Notes: generated by a model not told the origin, from the sequence alone. A stretch of DNA of 64,000 nt from Amycolatopsis bullii (GCF_014654205.1 NZ_BNAW01000033.1:28530-92529); one strand, 5' to 3'. Numbered from the stretch's first letter, positions 48,783-58,208 are shown. Translations and numbers: made by a program.

Positions 48783-49577
48783 GTGGAAGTGCTCGATCCT
48801 GCCGATGCTGTGCAGGTGACCGAGTTTCTCCTTGTCGTGTTGTCCGGCGTCGCCGCCGGAGCCCTGAACGCCATCGGGGGCGGAGGAACCTTTGTGGCGC
48901 TGCCGGCTCTCGTCGCGTTCGGGACGCCCCCGGTGGTGGCCAACGCGATGGCGCGAGTCGCCTTGGTACCCGGCGCCGTGGCCAGTGCGTGGGTGTACCG
49001 GCGCGACCTCGTCCCGGTCGGACCCACCACCACCAAGGCGCTGACCGCGACCAGCGTGCTCGGTGGCGGAGTCGGTGCAGGCCTGGTGCTGCTCCTGCCC
49101 GCCTCGGCGTTCACTGTCGCGGCGCCGTGGCTACTCGCCTTCGCCACCGTGACACTCGCCTTCGGCCGCCACCTTTCCAAGGCACTCAGCAGTGCGACGG
49201 GCCGGCCGGTCGGCATGAGTTCGCGAGCTGTCCTCACGGCACAGTTCTGCCTCGCCGTATACGGAGGATACTTCGGCGGAGCCGTAGGCATAATGATGGT
49301 GGCGCTCTGGAACATCGGCCTTGGCCTCGACGCCGCGGTCAGCAACCCGATGCGGGTCGGCCAACTCGCGGCCATCTTCCTCAGCGCGAGCGTGCTGTTC
49401 CTCGTCGCCTCGGACGCGCTCCGCGCTCCGCTCGTCCTCACCGCCATGCTGGCCGGCGCCGTGGCCGGGGGTGTCGCGGGCGCTCACCTGGCCCGCCGTC
49501 TTCCCGCCTGGCTGCTGCGAAGCGTCGTCCTGGCCACCGCCGTGATCATGACCGTCCTGTACTTCCTGCGCGGCTGA
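48783..49577 (+). CDS. TauE/SafE-family permease (sulfite/sulfonate exporter type)
   Basis: 264 residues with about eight hydrophobic helices and the duplicated family signature LSGVAAGALNAIGGGGTFVALPALVAFGTPPVVANAMARVAL and, in the second half, AVYGGYFGGAVGIMMVALWNIGLGLDAAVSNPMRVGQLAAIF. The family exports sulfite, sulfoacetate or related anions. The GTG at 48783 is uncertain; a GTG ten or twelve codons in (VQVTEFLLVV) is closer to the first helix. The divergent LysR regulator probably responds to the exported anion or a sulfur signal. Confidence 0.9.
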   Translation: MEVLDPADAVQVTEFLLVVLSGVAAGALNAIGGGGTFVALPALVAFGTPPVVANAMARVALVPGAVASAWVYRRDLVPVGPTTTKALTATSVLGGGVGAGLVLLLPASAFTVAAPWLLAFATVTLAFGRHLSKALSSATGRPVGMSSRAVLTAQFCLAVYGGYFGGAVGIMMVALWNIGLGLDAAVSNPMRVGQLAAIFLSASVLFLVASDALRAPLVLTAMLAGAVAGGVAGAHLARRLPAWLLRSVVLATAVIMTVLYFLRG

Positions 49578-49593
49578 CCGGCTGGGAACCGAC

Positions 49594-50103
49594 ATGATCG
49601 GAAGTGGCTCGGGAGCCACCACGCCCTACAGCAACGCGGCGCGCGCGCGGCTGGTGATGGCCTACGAAGCCTGCCTACTGGCCGAACTCGCGCGTGCTGC
49701 CGTCCCGATCGGCGAGCAAGAGCTGCACCCCGACGGCACGATACGCGCGCCAGGCACCGAGCTGGCCCACGCCGCTCAAGTGCTCGCCCTCGCCGAGCGG
49801 TTCTTCGAGGCTGCCGCCGTGTTCGAGCGAGTCGGCGGCGCCGGCTGGCAGGTCATCGGCGACGTTCTGGACGTGCCGCCCGAGACCGCTCGGATGCGGT
49901 TCGCGGAGTCCGAGGCCACGTTTTGGAGACTGCTCCACCCAGTCACGGGCGCGCCGGCCAGCCTGCGCGCCCACATGGTCAGAGAACCGCTGGAGTTCGC
50001 CCTCGACCTCGACGACTGGGTGCTCCGCCACCGGGACGGCGACAGCGACCTCGGCCCCGCACCGGTCTCCGGTGGCTTGGTCCGCAGCGATCCGCGCCGA
50101 TGA
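49594..50103 (+). CDS. Hypothetical protein with HTH-like segment
   Basis: 169 residues, MIGSGSGATTPYSNAARARLVMAYEACLLAELARAAVP. The middle segment GAGWQVIGDVLDVPPETARMRFAESEATFWRLL reads as a helix-turn-helix resembling those in small actinobacterial regulators and sigma-4-like proteins. It is soluble and starts 16 nt after the TauE stop, so it may be in the same transcript, although a functional link is not apparent. Confidence 0.65.
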   Translation: MIGSGSGATTPYSNAARARLVMAYEACLLAELARAAVPIGEQELHPDGTIRAPGTELAHAAQVLALAERFFEAAAVFERVGGAGWQVIGDVLDVPPETARMRFAESEATFWRLLHPVTGAPASLRAHMVREPLEFALDLDDWVLRHRDGDSDLGPAPVSGGLVRSDPRR

Positions 50104-50220
50104 CGCACCGGGCAACCGCCCTGGTTCGACGAGAGAGAACCACTGGACCCCGGCCGTCCGCTCCCTGCTCGCCCACCTCCACGCAGCCGGGTTCACCGGC
50201 GCACCGAAACCATGGCAGGT

Positions 50221-51381
50221 TCAGCTCAGTTCCTTGGGCACCACCGCAGCCCGGATGAGCGGTACGGGCTGCTGGTGGCCGGGATTGGGCCCGATCCGGG
50301 CAAACAGGTCCGCGGGCAGCCAGCGGCTCAGTGGTTCCAGCTGGTCTCGTGGGAGGAGCTCGGGTGCGGACTCGAAGAACACCCCTTTCGACGTCGGCCT
50401 AACTCTGTCGCCGGGAAGCAGATCGGCGATCGAGGCATACGGCGGACCGAACCATGACCACCACGGCGGAATGGGCGGCAGACCCAGCCAGCCATCCAGA
50501 TGCCGCAAGGTACGCACCACGCGCTCGGTCTGACCGTCGGACCACGCCGATCTCCCCGACCAGATGTTGCCGCGGATGACCTCGGCGGAGGCATAGAACG
50601 TGCCGAGAGTGTCGGCGAGCGCGGTGAACAGGTCACGGACCACATCTCGCCACTGCGCCTCCCCGAGAGGATCGGCAAGCAGCTTGAGGGACATCGACCA
50701 ATAGCGGTCCGGATACTGCTCACCGGGCCCGCTGCTGAGGTACCCACCGATACACGGCCCGGAGCCGGAGAAGAACAACGCGGACGTCGCATCTCGCCAC
50801 GCCTGGCTGAAGCCCTCCCTGCCCGTTTCGGAGTACTTGCCTTGGAGCGGTTCGTATTCCCCGAAGCGGCGTGGCAGTGCTTCCGGCAGGTGACGTTCGG
50901 CAGCCGCGATGACCAACTCCGGCGCGTCGGCCGGGACCTGCTCACGCAGGCAGCACCACACGAGGTCGACCACGGCGACCCGCGTTTTCCGTGGCGGCCT
51001 CGAGATGGTCCGCGACCGGGAACGGGACCACATCCGGTCGGTCTGCACGTCGAGCATCGCGCCGTTGAGCGCGACCGTGAGCTGCTTGGCGAAGCGCAGG
51101 GCGTGCGGGATCTCCGATTCGGCGCTGCCCTCCACCATCACCGAGTACAGATAGCGTGCCCCGAGAACCATGCTGGTCACCTCGACAGGCACGTCTTCAG
51201 CGGCAACCCGCTCAGGACCGTCGATGGTGAACGAGTACCGCCGACGAACGCCACGGACGACGGTCGAGGATCGCCGGTCGTCGACGCCATCGATCTCCAG
51301 GCCCGGGATCCCGCCTACCAGACTCCGCAGCGCGCCGACGTCGAGCTGATCCGGAGCGTAGACCTGCAGGTCGTAGGACAT
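50221..51381 (-). CDS. Hypothetical protein, 386 aa
   Basis: From the ATG at 51381 the protein reads MSYDLQVYAPDQLDVGALRSLVGGIPGLEIDG. The N-terminal 110 residues look like a compact alpha/beta domain. The remainder is Trp- and Pro-rich (PPIPPWWSWFGPPYASIADLLPGD, GYLSSGPGEQYPDRYWSMSL) and resembles the general style of immunity-like or DUF proteins in actinobacterial accessory regions. No signal or membrane segment is seen, and the family is not recognised. No ribosome site is evident upstream, so the start is tentative. Confidence 0.65.
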   Translation of the reverse strand: MSYDLQVYAPDQLDVGALRSLVGGIPGLEIDGVDDRRSSTVVRGVRRRYSFTIDGPERVAAEDVPVEVTSMVLGARYLYSVMVEGSAESEIPHALRFAKQLTVALNGAMLDVQTDRMWSRSRSRTISRPPRKTRVAVVDLVWCCLREQVPADAPELVIAAAERHLPEALPRRFGEYEPLQGKYSETGREGFSQAWRDATSALFFSGSGPCIGGYLSSGPGEQYPDRYWSMSLKLLADPLGEAQWRDVVRDLFTALADTLGTFYASAEVIRGNIWSGRSAWSDGQTERVVRTLRHLDGWLGLPPIPPWWSWFGPPYASIADLLPGDRVRPTSKGVFFESAPELLPRDQLEPLSRWLPADLFARIGPNPGHQQPVPLIRAAVVPKELS

Positions 51382-51576
51382 GGCCGAATGCTGCCACAGC
51401 AAACTCCGGCGGCGCCGGTGATTCCGGCGTGCCAATCGGCCGCCGAATGTCCGCTCATGCCGCGATTCGGTCAACGGAAGACGTGACATTCGCTCATGCC
51501 GACGAGCGGGCCTTCCGACTTGCGTCCCCCGTACCCGGCGGCAACGGTCCGACCACCTCCGCCAAGCAGCCCCCGG

Positions 51577-52845
51577 CTAACGATCGGCCAGCCGGGCCGC
51601 GACCGCATTGGCAATGCCGCTGTACACGCGGATCGCGGTGGCGTCGTCCTTGAGGTTCCGCGCGTAGAACACGTTCAGCTCGACGGTGCTGCGGCCGGAT
51701 TTGAACGCCAAGGGGGACTGGCGGCCACTGCCCATGTTGATCAGGCAGGTCAGCCCGTCCCCGGAGGTGAACGGAACCGGTTTCGGTTCGCCGGCCGGGT
51801 GCCGATAGCCCTTTCCGATCGCGCAGTCGTAGTCGTTGGCCTCGGCAGCCATCTGCGAAGTCAGGTAGCTCTCCATCGTGACCGTGATGCTCTGAGCCGG
51901 CGTCGGGCCGACGCCGGAGTTGGCTGCGGCTTGGTTTTCCTGCGTGCAGCCGGTGGTGACGTAGAAGTGCTCGGTATGTCCAGTGGTGCCGGACATCGCG
52001 TCTGCGGTGATGTGCTTCTTCGCCAAGTCGTATTGCTCGACGGTGCGGCCGTCCGTGCTGGACCCGATCGCCTGCTGGAAGTCCGTGCTGGTGAACACCT
52101 CACACGGCGGCGGGACGTGAGCGAATTCGCCATCGTAGGAGTAGGTCGCCGGGCCCGTCGGTGCGGCGTGGAGGCGTTCAGCCGCATTCTCGACCAAGCG
52201 GACCAGACGCGGGTTCTCCGGCTGGGCCGGGTCCCGGGCGTTGAGGTGAAGGATCGCGTAGAAGTTGTCGGCGAAGATTCCCGTCGTCCACGTGTGCAGC
52301 TCGGTCGTCGTGGCGGACAAGGTCCGGAAGCCCGCCGCCTGGCCTTCGCGGCCACCTTGACGCAACGACTTCTCGTGTTCTTCCCGGCTGTTGGGCGAGT
52401 CGAACGGTGTCTGGTAGATGGTGAACGTGAGCGCCTCGCCGTGCGAGCCCGGGTACTCGCACCGGCTGATGCCGGCGTCAGCCACCGAGCCGCGCGAGTT
52501 CCGGTCGTCCTGCCCGTCGGCGGTCATGTGAGCCGTCTTCATGAACGGTCCCGGACCTTCGGAGGTGTCCAGGTCGATCCCGCTCGCCCGGACGACATCG
52601 AACGGCAGCACGGTGCACGCATCGAAGATCGGGGTGCCGCCGAAGGTCTTCGCCGGCCCGATACCCGGCTGCTGGCGCAAGACCATTCCGGGCGGCTCGG
52701 CAGCCGAGGTCTGACCGGCGTCCGGCGGCGCCGGCACGGCAGTGCCGCGCACCGACGTGCTGCAGCCGGCAATCATCACTGTGAACACGGCAAGCAAGGC
52801 CGCTCGCCGGCGGCCCGGCGTGAGCGCGCAGCCCTGGTAAGGCAT
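51577..52845 (-). CDS. Secreted lipoprotein, DUF3558-like
   Basis: 422 residues. A type II signal peptide ends in a lipobox, FTVMIAGCS, so it is lipid-anchored at Cys28 or nearby. The mature part has paired DUF3558-like halves: IFDACTVLPFDVVRASGIDL with SRCEYPGS, and PPCEVFTSTDFQQAIGSST with CTQENQ and YDCAIGKGYRHP, each with conserved Cys. Such proteins are common actinobacterial envelope proteins of unknown function. GAGGGG lies about 8 nt before the ATG. It is flanked by unrelated genes. Confidence 0.82.
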   Translation of the reverse strand: MPYQGCALTPGRRRAALLAVFTVMIAGCSTSVRGTAVPAPPDAGQTSAAEPPGMVLRQQPGIGPAKTFGGTPIFDACTVLPFDVVRASGIDLDTSEGPGPFMKTAHMTADGQDDRNSRGSVADAGISRCEYPGSHGEALTFTIYQTPFDSPNSREEHEKSLRQGGREGQAAGFRTLSATTTELHTWTTGIFADNFYAILHLNARDPAQPENPRLVRLVENAAERLHAAPTGPATYSYDGEFAHVPPPCEVFTSTDFQQAIGSSTDGRTVEQYDLAKKHITADAMSGTTGHTEHFYVTTGCTQENQAAANSGVGPTPAQSITVTMESYLTSQMAAEANDYDCAIGKGYRHPAGEPKPVPFTSGDGLTCLINMGSGRQSPLAFKSGRSTVELNVFYARNLKDDATAIRVYSGIANAVAARLADR

Positions 52846-53118
52846 CGTTCAATCCCCTCATCCAGCACGGTCACGCAGCACACGTGGCGGTGACCGATCT
52901 GACCTTCCCCGCCGCGATCTTCGCACCCCGCTGTCCGGACAGACCGGTGCGACACCCGGAAGCGTCGTCCTCGGACGGGCGGCCGAGTGACACGGGACCG
53001 ACCGAAATTTCGGCCGCCGCCTATGCGGCTCATCACCGTGTGCCGCGTGACGGGGCTCTGCCCGTGGAAACCCGGCGAAAGGCCCGCAGTGGCTCGGGAC
53101 GGCGTCCGCCGGCTTCGT

Positions 53119-53964
53119 TCACGCAGGGGAAGTGCTGGGCTCCGCCCGATGGGCGGCGGCGTAGTGCGCGGTGCCGATCGCCCCGGCGACGGCCAGGACG
53201 AACCCCGTCGCCGCCGCGGCGACGAAGCCCTCGCGCACGCGGTCGTTCAGCAGCACCACGCCGATGAGGGAGGAGACCGCCGTGTTGGTGGTGAACATGA
53301 TGGCGGTGACCGCCGTCGCGCGGCCGCGTTGCAGGGCCATCGCGAACGCCGCCGCCGCGACCAGCCCGTTGGCGATCATCGCCCACACCGCCGGTTCCAG
53401 GGCGAGGCGCCAGACCGGCCCGGACGCGTCGAGCGTCCGTGCCGCGATCCCGACCGTGCTGAACCCCAGCCCGGCGCAGAACCCCAGCACGATCGGCGAC
53501 CAGCGGCCGTCCCGGCGTTGCGCGGCGAACGCGATCGCCGCGATGACCACCGCGACGCCCACCAGCAGCAGCTTCCACCCGGGCGGCAACAGGCGTGCGG
53601 GGCCCGGATCCGCGGACAGGCCGAGCAGGACCAGGCCGGTCGCCCCCACTCCGAGCGCGGCCCACCCGGCGCCGGCCAGCCGGACGCCGAGGATCGCCGA
53701 AATCGTCGCGGTCACGCCGACGCTGAACGCGAGCACCGACTGGACCAGGAACAGCGGCAGGCGGTGCAGGGCGGCAGCGGCGAAGACGAACCCGAGCAGA
53801 TCGACTCCGACGCCGAGGAAGTAGAGCGGCTGCCGGCGCAGCGCGACCAGGTCCTGGGGCGAGCCGCCGAACGCGCCGGCCCGCCGGACCCCGGCCGACT
53901 CCAGGATGGAGCCGCTGCCCGAGGCGATGGCGGCCAGCACGGCGAGGACGTATCCGAGGATCAC
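53119..53964 (-). CDS. DMT-superfamily (EamA-type) transporter
   Basis: 281 residues with about ten hydrophobic helices, from VILGYVLAVLAAIASGSGSILESAGVRRAG to GFVAAAATGFVLAVAGAIGTAHYAA. SSLIGVVLLNDRVREGF near the end is the usual EamA C-terminal signature. It is a drug/metabolite or nucleotide-sugar type permease with unknown substrate. The GTG at 53964 is the only good start near the first helix. The AraC gene upstream is on the same strand, but 72 bp away. Confidence 0.85.
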   Translation of the reverse strand: MILGYVLAVLAAIASGSGSILESAGVRRAGAFGGSPQDLVALRRQPLYFLGVGVDLLGFVFAAAALHRLPLFLVQSVLAFSVGVTATISAILGVRLAGAGWAALGVGATGLVLLGLSADPGPARLLPPGWKLLLVGVAVVIAAIAFAAQRRDGRWSPIVLGFCAGLGFSTVGIAARTLDASGPVWRLALEPAVWAMIANGLVAAAAFAMALQRGRATAVTAIMFTTNTAVSSLIGVVLLNDRVREGFVAAAATGFVLAVAGAIGTAHYAAAHRAEPSTSPA

Positions 53965-54036
53965 GGCCCGAGTGTGCCAGCCCGGCCACGGCCGACCGGG
54001 CCGGAGGTCCCGCACCGGGGTGCTGACCGGCGACGA

Positions 54037-54915
54037 TCAGTCCCGGTGGACGTCCCGGAAACCGCCCGGCGCGGTGCCGAACCGGCGCTTGAACGCGTGC
54101 GAGAAGGCGAACGGCGAGGTGTACCCGACCTTCGCGGCGATCGAGGGCAACGGGAGGTCGGTGTCCTGCAGCAGGCGCGCCGCGGTGGTGAGCCGCCACC
54201 AGGTCAGGTACGCCATCGGCGGCTGCCCGACCAGTGCCGTGAACCGGCGGGCCAGGGTGGCCCGGGAAAGGCCCACGCCGGCCGCCAGGTCCTCGATCCG
54301 CCACGGCGCTTCGGGGTGCTCGTGCAGCGCTTCCAGCGCGGCCGCGACCTCCGGGTCCCGCAACGCCTGCGGCCAGCCCGTGCCCGGGTGGTCGTCCAGC
54401 CAGGCGCGGATCAGGTAGACCAGCAGCAGGTCCAGCAGGCCGGTGAGGACGGTGGCCGAGCCCGGTCGCCGCTCGCTCACCTCGGCACCGAGCAGATCGA
54501 TCGCCGCGCGCAGTTCGGGGTGCCGCCCGACCTCCGCCGGCAGGTGCACGACCTCCGGCAGGCTCGCGAGCAAGGGGTGCCGCCGCGCGTGGGACAGCCG
54601 GTACTTGCCGCACAGGAACTCGGTGCGGCCCGCCGGCTCGGCCACCGCCGCTTCGAACAGCACCGCGCCGGCCGCGTCCGGCGTCGACGAAAGGACGTGC
54701 GCGCTGCCGTGCGGCACCAGGACCGCGTCGCCGGGGCCGAGCGCCACCGGCTCCCCGTCGTCCGGGAGCAGCCAGCCGCTGCCGCGCAGCAGCACGTGGA
54801 AGCCCGCGCCCTCGTACGGCGCGAAGCGGTAGCACCACTCCGGGCCGGCCCGGAGCCGGTTCGACGTGGGCTGCCCGACCCGCACCGCGGCGATCGCGTC
54901 ACTCAGCACGTCCAC
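54037..54915 (-). CDS. AraC-family regulator with N-terminal cupin
   Basis: 292 residues. The N-terminal cupin_6-type domain (CYRFAPYEGAGFHVLLRGSGWLLPDDGEPVALGPGDAVLVPHGSAHVL) is followed by a helical linker and two AraC HTH motifs: WRIEDLAAGVGLSRATLARRFTALVG and LPLPSIAAKVGYTSPFAFSHAFKRRFGTAPGGFR. The GTG at 54915 lies 6 nt after minus-strand TACGAT (54927-54922), suggesting a leaderless start. It is divergent from the metallo-beta-lactamase-fold gene, its likely target. Confidence 0.93.
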   Translation of the reverse strand: MDVLSDAIAAVRVGQPTSNRLRAGPEWCYRFAPYEGAGFHVLLRGSGWLLPDDGEPVALGPGDAVLVPHGSAHVLSSTPDAAGAVLFEAAVAEPAGRTEFLCGKYRLSHARRHPLLASLPEVVHLPAEVGRHPELRAAIDLLGAEVSERRPGSATVLTGLLDLLLVYLIRAWLDDHPGTGWPQALRDPEVAAALEALHEHPEAPWRIEDLAAGVGLSRATLARRFTALVGQPPMAYLTWWRLTTAARLLQDTDLPLPSIAAKVGYTSPFAFSHAFKRRFGTAPGGFRDVHRD

Positions 54916-54937
54916 GCGACCATCGTAACTCTGAGAC

Positions 54938-54996
54938 GATCACGCATCAGCGCAAGCAGATCACGCATTGAGACGCTCGGATAGTCGTCTTAGCGT
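54938..54996 (+). promoter_or_regulatory. AraC direct-repeat operator and promoter of the metallo-hydrolase
   Basis: GATCACGCAT occurs at 54938-54947 and 54959-54968, exactly 21 bp apart, the two-turn spacing expected of an AraC-type activator. It abuts TTGAGA (54968-54973), 17 bp, TAGCGT (54991-54996), and the ATG follows 6 nt later at 55003. This is a class II activator geometry with a leaderless start. Confidence 0.8.
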
Positions 54997-55002
54997 GGCT
55001 TC

Positions 55003-55920
55003 ATGCACATCGGTGAAGTCGAAGTGATCAAGGTCGTCGAGTGGCAGGGTGAGATCGCTCCGGCACGGACGATCATTCCCGGCAGCCCGCCGGAGCTCTG
55101 GACCGGCAACGCCGGGTGGCTCGCCCCCGACCACTGGAACCCGGAGACCGGCGGCTACCGCGGCGCCGTGCAGACCTGGGTGCTCCGCAGCGAAGGCCGG
55201 GTGATCCTGGTCGACACCGGGGTCGGCAACGACCGGGACCGGCCGCAGATCCCTCTGTTCGACCACCTCGCGACCCCGTTCCTCGAGCGGCTGGCCGCGG
55301 CCGGCGTCCGGCCGGAGGACGTCGACGTCGTCGTCAACACCCACATCCACTACGACCACGTCGGCTGGAACACCGAGCTCCGCAACGGCGACTGGGTGCC
55401 CACCTTCCCCCGCGCCACCTACCTGATCCCCCGCGTCGACCAGGTGTACTTCGCCCCGGGCAACGCCCATCGGCGGCCTGCTCCGCGCACCCCGCACGAG
55501 CAGCTGCGCCGCGAAGGCAGCCTGCTGGTGTACGCCGACAGCGTCACCCCCGTGCTCGGCCGGGCCGAACTGTGGGAAGGCCGCCACCGCATCGACCGCA
55601 ACCTGACCCTCGAAGCCGCCCCGGGGCACACCCCCGGCTCGTCGGTCCTGCGGGTGTCCTCCGGCGCGGACCGAGCCGTGTTCGTCGGGGATCTGCTGCA
55701 CAGCCCCGCCCAGATCGTGGCGCCGGAGCACAGCAGCTGCTTCTGCGAGGACCCGCGGCAGGCCGCCACGACCCGGCGCGCGATCCTCGAACGCGCCGCG
55801 GACACCGGCGAGCTGGTCGTCCCCGCCCACTTCGGCGGCCCGGGCGCGGCCGAAGTCCGCCGCGACGGCAGCCGGTTCGCGGTCCGCCGCTGGGCCGGCG
55901 ACCCGTCCGCGGGCTATTGA
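55003..55920 (+). CDS. Metallo-beta-lactamase-fold hydrolase
   Basis: 305 residues. The zinc motif is complete: THIHYDHVGW (H114, H116, D118, H119), followed by EAAPGHTPGSSVLRV (His), FVGDLLHSPAQIV (bridging Asp), and VVPAHFGGPGAA (last His). TWVLRSEGRVILVDTGVGND is a typical N-terminal strand. The length and WLAPDHWNPE insert resemble quorum-quenching lactonase or alkylsulfatase-unrelated MBL relatives, so the substrate stays open. It is expressed from the AraC-controlled promoter. Confidence 0.93.
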   Translation: MHIGEVEVIKVVEWQGEIAPARTIIPGSPPELWTGNAGWLAPDHWNPETGGYRGAVQTWVLRSEGRVILVDTGVGNDRDRPQIPLFDHLATPFLERLAAAGVRPEDVDVVVNTHIHYDHVGWNTELRNGDWVPTFPRATYLIPRVDQVYFAPGNAHRRPAPRTPHEQLRREGSLLVYADSVTPVLGRAELWEGRHRIDRNLTLEAAPGHTPGSSVLRVSSGADRAVFVGDLLHSPAQIVAPEHSSCFCEDPRQAATTRRAILERAADTGELVVPAHFGGPGAAEVRRDGSRFAVRRWAGDPSAGY

Positions 55921-56510
55921 CCGAACGCGGTGTCGCCGAAGCCCATTTCGCGCATCTTCTCGGGCGAAAAGACCACCATGATCTCGTCGCCGCCGACGAA
56001 CACCCGCTGCCCATCCGGTGGATCCGGGATGGCAGCGACGAACCACACCGCTCCCGCGGCGAAGTCCAGGCGCACCGCCATCGGAACGTCCACGGCGTGC
56101 GCGGGGATGACACTGCCATCGGTTCGCCGGCCCGGCCCGAATTCCAGCCGCTCCCAATAAGCGGCGGCCCCGCGAATCGGCGCGCGAAGGTAGCGGTCCC
56201 ACCGGCTCGCGGGACCGGGCCCGATGCGCTCCGGCCCCTCGTCACCCAAGGCGAGATGGTCTTCGATCGGGCCGTCGAAGACTTCGACCCCGTAGGTGTA
56301 GAAGGTGCCGGTCCAGGTGACCGCCGCCGGGCCCGCGTCGGTGACGAGCCCGACGCCCATCACAGCGTGGTGCCAGCTGCCGTAGTCCCACCGCACGGGT
56401 TCGGAGGCGAAGTTGTGGACGTCCCAGTAATCCACGCCCAGAACCCGGCGGCCCACGAGCCCGCTCAGCCTCGCCTCGAAAGCCACGCGCGCATCATCGG
56501 CCTCGTCCAT
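55914..56510 (-). CDS. Hypothetical protein, 198 aa
   Basis: From the ATG at 56510: MDEADDARVAFEARLSGLVGRRVLGVDYWDVHNFASEPVRWDYGSWHHAVMGVGLVT. The protein is rich in aromatic residues, has alternating strands (VTWTGTFYTYGVEVFDG, AVRLDFAAGAVWFVAAIPD) and looks like one beta-barrel-like domain. No signal peptide is present. Family not recognised. The 3' end overlaps the convergent metallo-hydrolase gene by 7 bp. Confidence 0.68.
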   Translation of the reverse strand: MDEADDARVAFEARLSGLVGRRVLGVDYWDVHNFASEPVRWDYGSWHHAVMGVGLVTDAGPAAVTWTGTFYTYGVEVFDGPIEDHLALGDEGPERIGPGPASRWDRYLRAPIRGAAAYWERLEFGPGRRTDGSVIPAHAVDVPMAVRLDFAAGAVWFVAAIPDPPDGQRVFVGGDEIMVVFSPEKMREMGFGDTAFGQ

Positions 56511-56596
56511 CCGTTCCACACGACGATCCTCCTCGACGACCCCCGCCGGACGCACCTGGTTATGCAGCTCGGTTCTCCCCGTCCACCGGTCCCGGC

Positions 56597-57586
56597 TCAG
56601 CGCGGTGTCCCGCTGACGAACCCCGCGAGGTGCGCACCCAGAGCCTCGGACTCAGGAAAGTCGTAGTCCTTCCGCAGTTTCTCGTCGGCCTTGTCCGACC
56701 GCACGAAAAGCCGCTCCACGCAACCGCGGTCGCGCCTGCCGCCCGCGATCGGGAACGACCCGAGCGCGCGGCCGGTCCGGGCCTCGACGACGTCGACGCG
56801 GTACGTCCCGCGGACGGCCTCGGTCCGGTAGCCCCGCTCGTAGTCGCAGTGGTCCACCACCACGCCGCCGGTGATGACGACGCAGCCGACCAGCTGCACG
56901 GCGGCCGGGTCGGCGTGGGGGTCGGAGGCGTACCTCTCGTCCCCTTCGGCGAACACGACGACCGGGTGCGGCGCGGGGCCGGCGTAGGCGGCGGCCCGGC
57001 CGAACGGGCGGCCGCCGTCGCACAGCCGGGCGAGCTGACCGGCCTTGGCCGGAAGGTCACCCACCAGGTAGTTCCGCGCGATCGGCACGGCGGTGAACCA
57101 GACGGCGGCCGCGCCGGACAGGGCGAGCAACGTCCAGCTCGTGATCCGCCGGGGCGTCCAGGCGCCGACCGGAGACCGCCGCAGGCGTGCGGCCGTGAGG
57201 TCGCGGCCTCCGCACACGGTGCCTTCGTCGAGCTGCGGCGCCTCGGCCCAGGTCGCGGCCCATCCGGCATCGCGCTGCCAGACCACCACGCCGCCCTCGG
57301 CCGCGGCGATCCAGTGCCGCCCGTCCGGCACCGGGAAGACGTGCGCCGCGAGGACGATCAGCCCGGCCAGCGCGCTCAACCCCAGCAACGGCCACTGCCA
57401 GACCGTGGAATCTTCGGAGCGGAGGACGATCGTCGCGATGACGGCGGCGATCGCGGCCGGGACGGCGAGAAACCCGAGCACGACGGCCGCGCCCACGCTG
57501 TGGCCGCGGTGGATCCGGACGACGTTGCCGAGCCCGGCGGCACGGGCCGCGTCGCGCAGGGCACGCCGTCGTTGCACCGGCCCCAT
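56597..57586 (-). CDS. Hypothetical membrane protein, 329 aa
   Basis: The first half has three hydrophobic segments (AAVVLGFLAVPAAIAAVIATIVL; PLLGLSALAGLIVLAAHVF; ITSWTLLALSGAAAVWFTAVPIARNYL). The second half is a soluble, extracytoplasmic-looking domain with two Cys near GCVVITGGVVVDHCDY that may pair. A strong GGAGGGGAG precedes the ATG. Family not recognised. Its general layout resembles the membrane protein at 61.7-62.6 kb but without clear sequence similarity. Confidence 0.7.
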   Translation of the reverse strand: MGPVQRRRALRDAARAAGLGNVVRIHRGHSVGAAVVLGFLAVPAAIAAVIATIVLRSEDSTVWQWPLLGLSALAGLIVLAAHVFPVPDGRHWIAAAEGGVVVWQRDAGWAATWAEAPQLDEGTVCGGRDLTAARLRRSPVGAWTPRRITSWTLLALSGAAAVWFTAVPIARNYLVGDLPAKAGQLARLCDGGRPFGRAAAYAGPAPHPVVVFAEGDERYASDPHADPAAVQLVGCVVITGGVVVDHCDYERGYRTEAVRGTYRVDVVEARTGRALGSFPIAGGRRDRGCVERLFVRSDKADEKLRKDYDFPESEALGAHLAGFVSGTPR

Positions 57587-57683
57587 GACTCCCCTCCCGC
57601 AGGCGTCACGGCGACGCCCGCGGTGGAGTTGTAACCGGATGACGCGGGGACCGGTCCCGCGCGGAGGGTTTGCGGCCGCGGAA

Positions 57684-58133
57684 TCAGGGAGCTCGTCGAG
57701 AAGGATGCTCCCGCTTAGCGAGCAGCCGGGTTTGTTCGCGCAGGACGTCGACCGTGTTCGTCACCCAGTCCGCGATCACCGCCTGCTCGGCCGGGGAATA
57801 GCGGCCCATCAGCTTCGCCATCGCCGCGTCGAGGCCGGCGAACACCTTGCCGAACGCGCCGGGCACCGCCGTGATCACCAGCCTGCGGCGGTCGGCCGGG
57901 TCCGGGGCGCGACGGGCCAGCCCGGCGCGCTCGAGCCGGTCGACCACGCCGGTCACCGCGCCCGGGGTCAAGCCGATCTCCTGGGCCAGCTCCCCCGCCG
58001 ACAGCGACCCGGCGCCCGCGATCAGCGCCAGGGCGCGCTGGTCGACCGCGGTCACGCCCAGGTTCTCGCCCACCGCTTCGTGGAACGCGACCACCGCGGT
58101 GCTCAGCTCACGTCCGGCGTCCCGACCTTCCAT
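57684..58133 (-). CDS. MarR-family regulator
   Basis: 149 residues: TAVDQRALALIAGAGSLSAGELAQEIGLTPGAVTGVVDRLERAGLARRAPDPADRRRLVITAVPG is the winged helix with a DPADRR wing. The ATG lies 6 nt after minus-strand TAAAGT (58145-58140), another leaderless candidate. It is divergent from a small membrane-protein gene, with a palindrome in the gap, and probably represses it. Confidence 0.92.
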   Translation of the reverse strand: MEGRDAGRELSTAVVAFHEAVGENLGVTAVDQRALALIAGAGSLSAGELAQEIGLTPGAVTGVVDRLERAGLARRAPDPADRRRLVITAVPGAFGKVFAGLDAAMAKLMGRYSPAEQAVIADWVTNTVDVLREQTRLLAKREHPSRRAP

Positions 58134-58158
58134 GCCGTCACTTTACCTCGCCAGATAT

Positions 58159-58172
58159 TTCAGTACACTGAA
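58159..58172. promoter_or_regulatory. MarR operator
   Basis: TTCAGTACACTGAA is a 14-bp palindrome apart from the central two bases, in the 75-bp gap between the MarR gene and the membrane-protein gene. A related half-site, CAACTGAA, follows at about 58186-58193. Confidence 0.65.
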
Positions 58173-58208
58173 CTAAATTATTCACCAACTGAAGCATGCG
58201 AGGGATTC

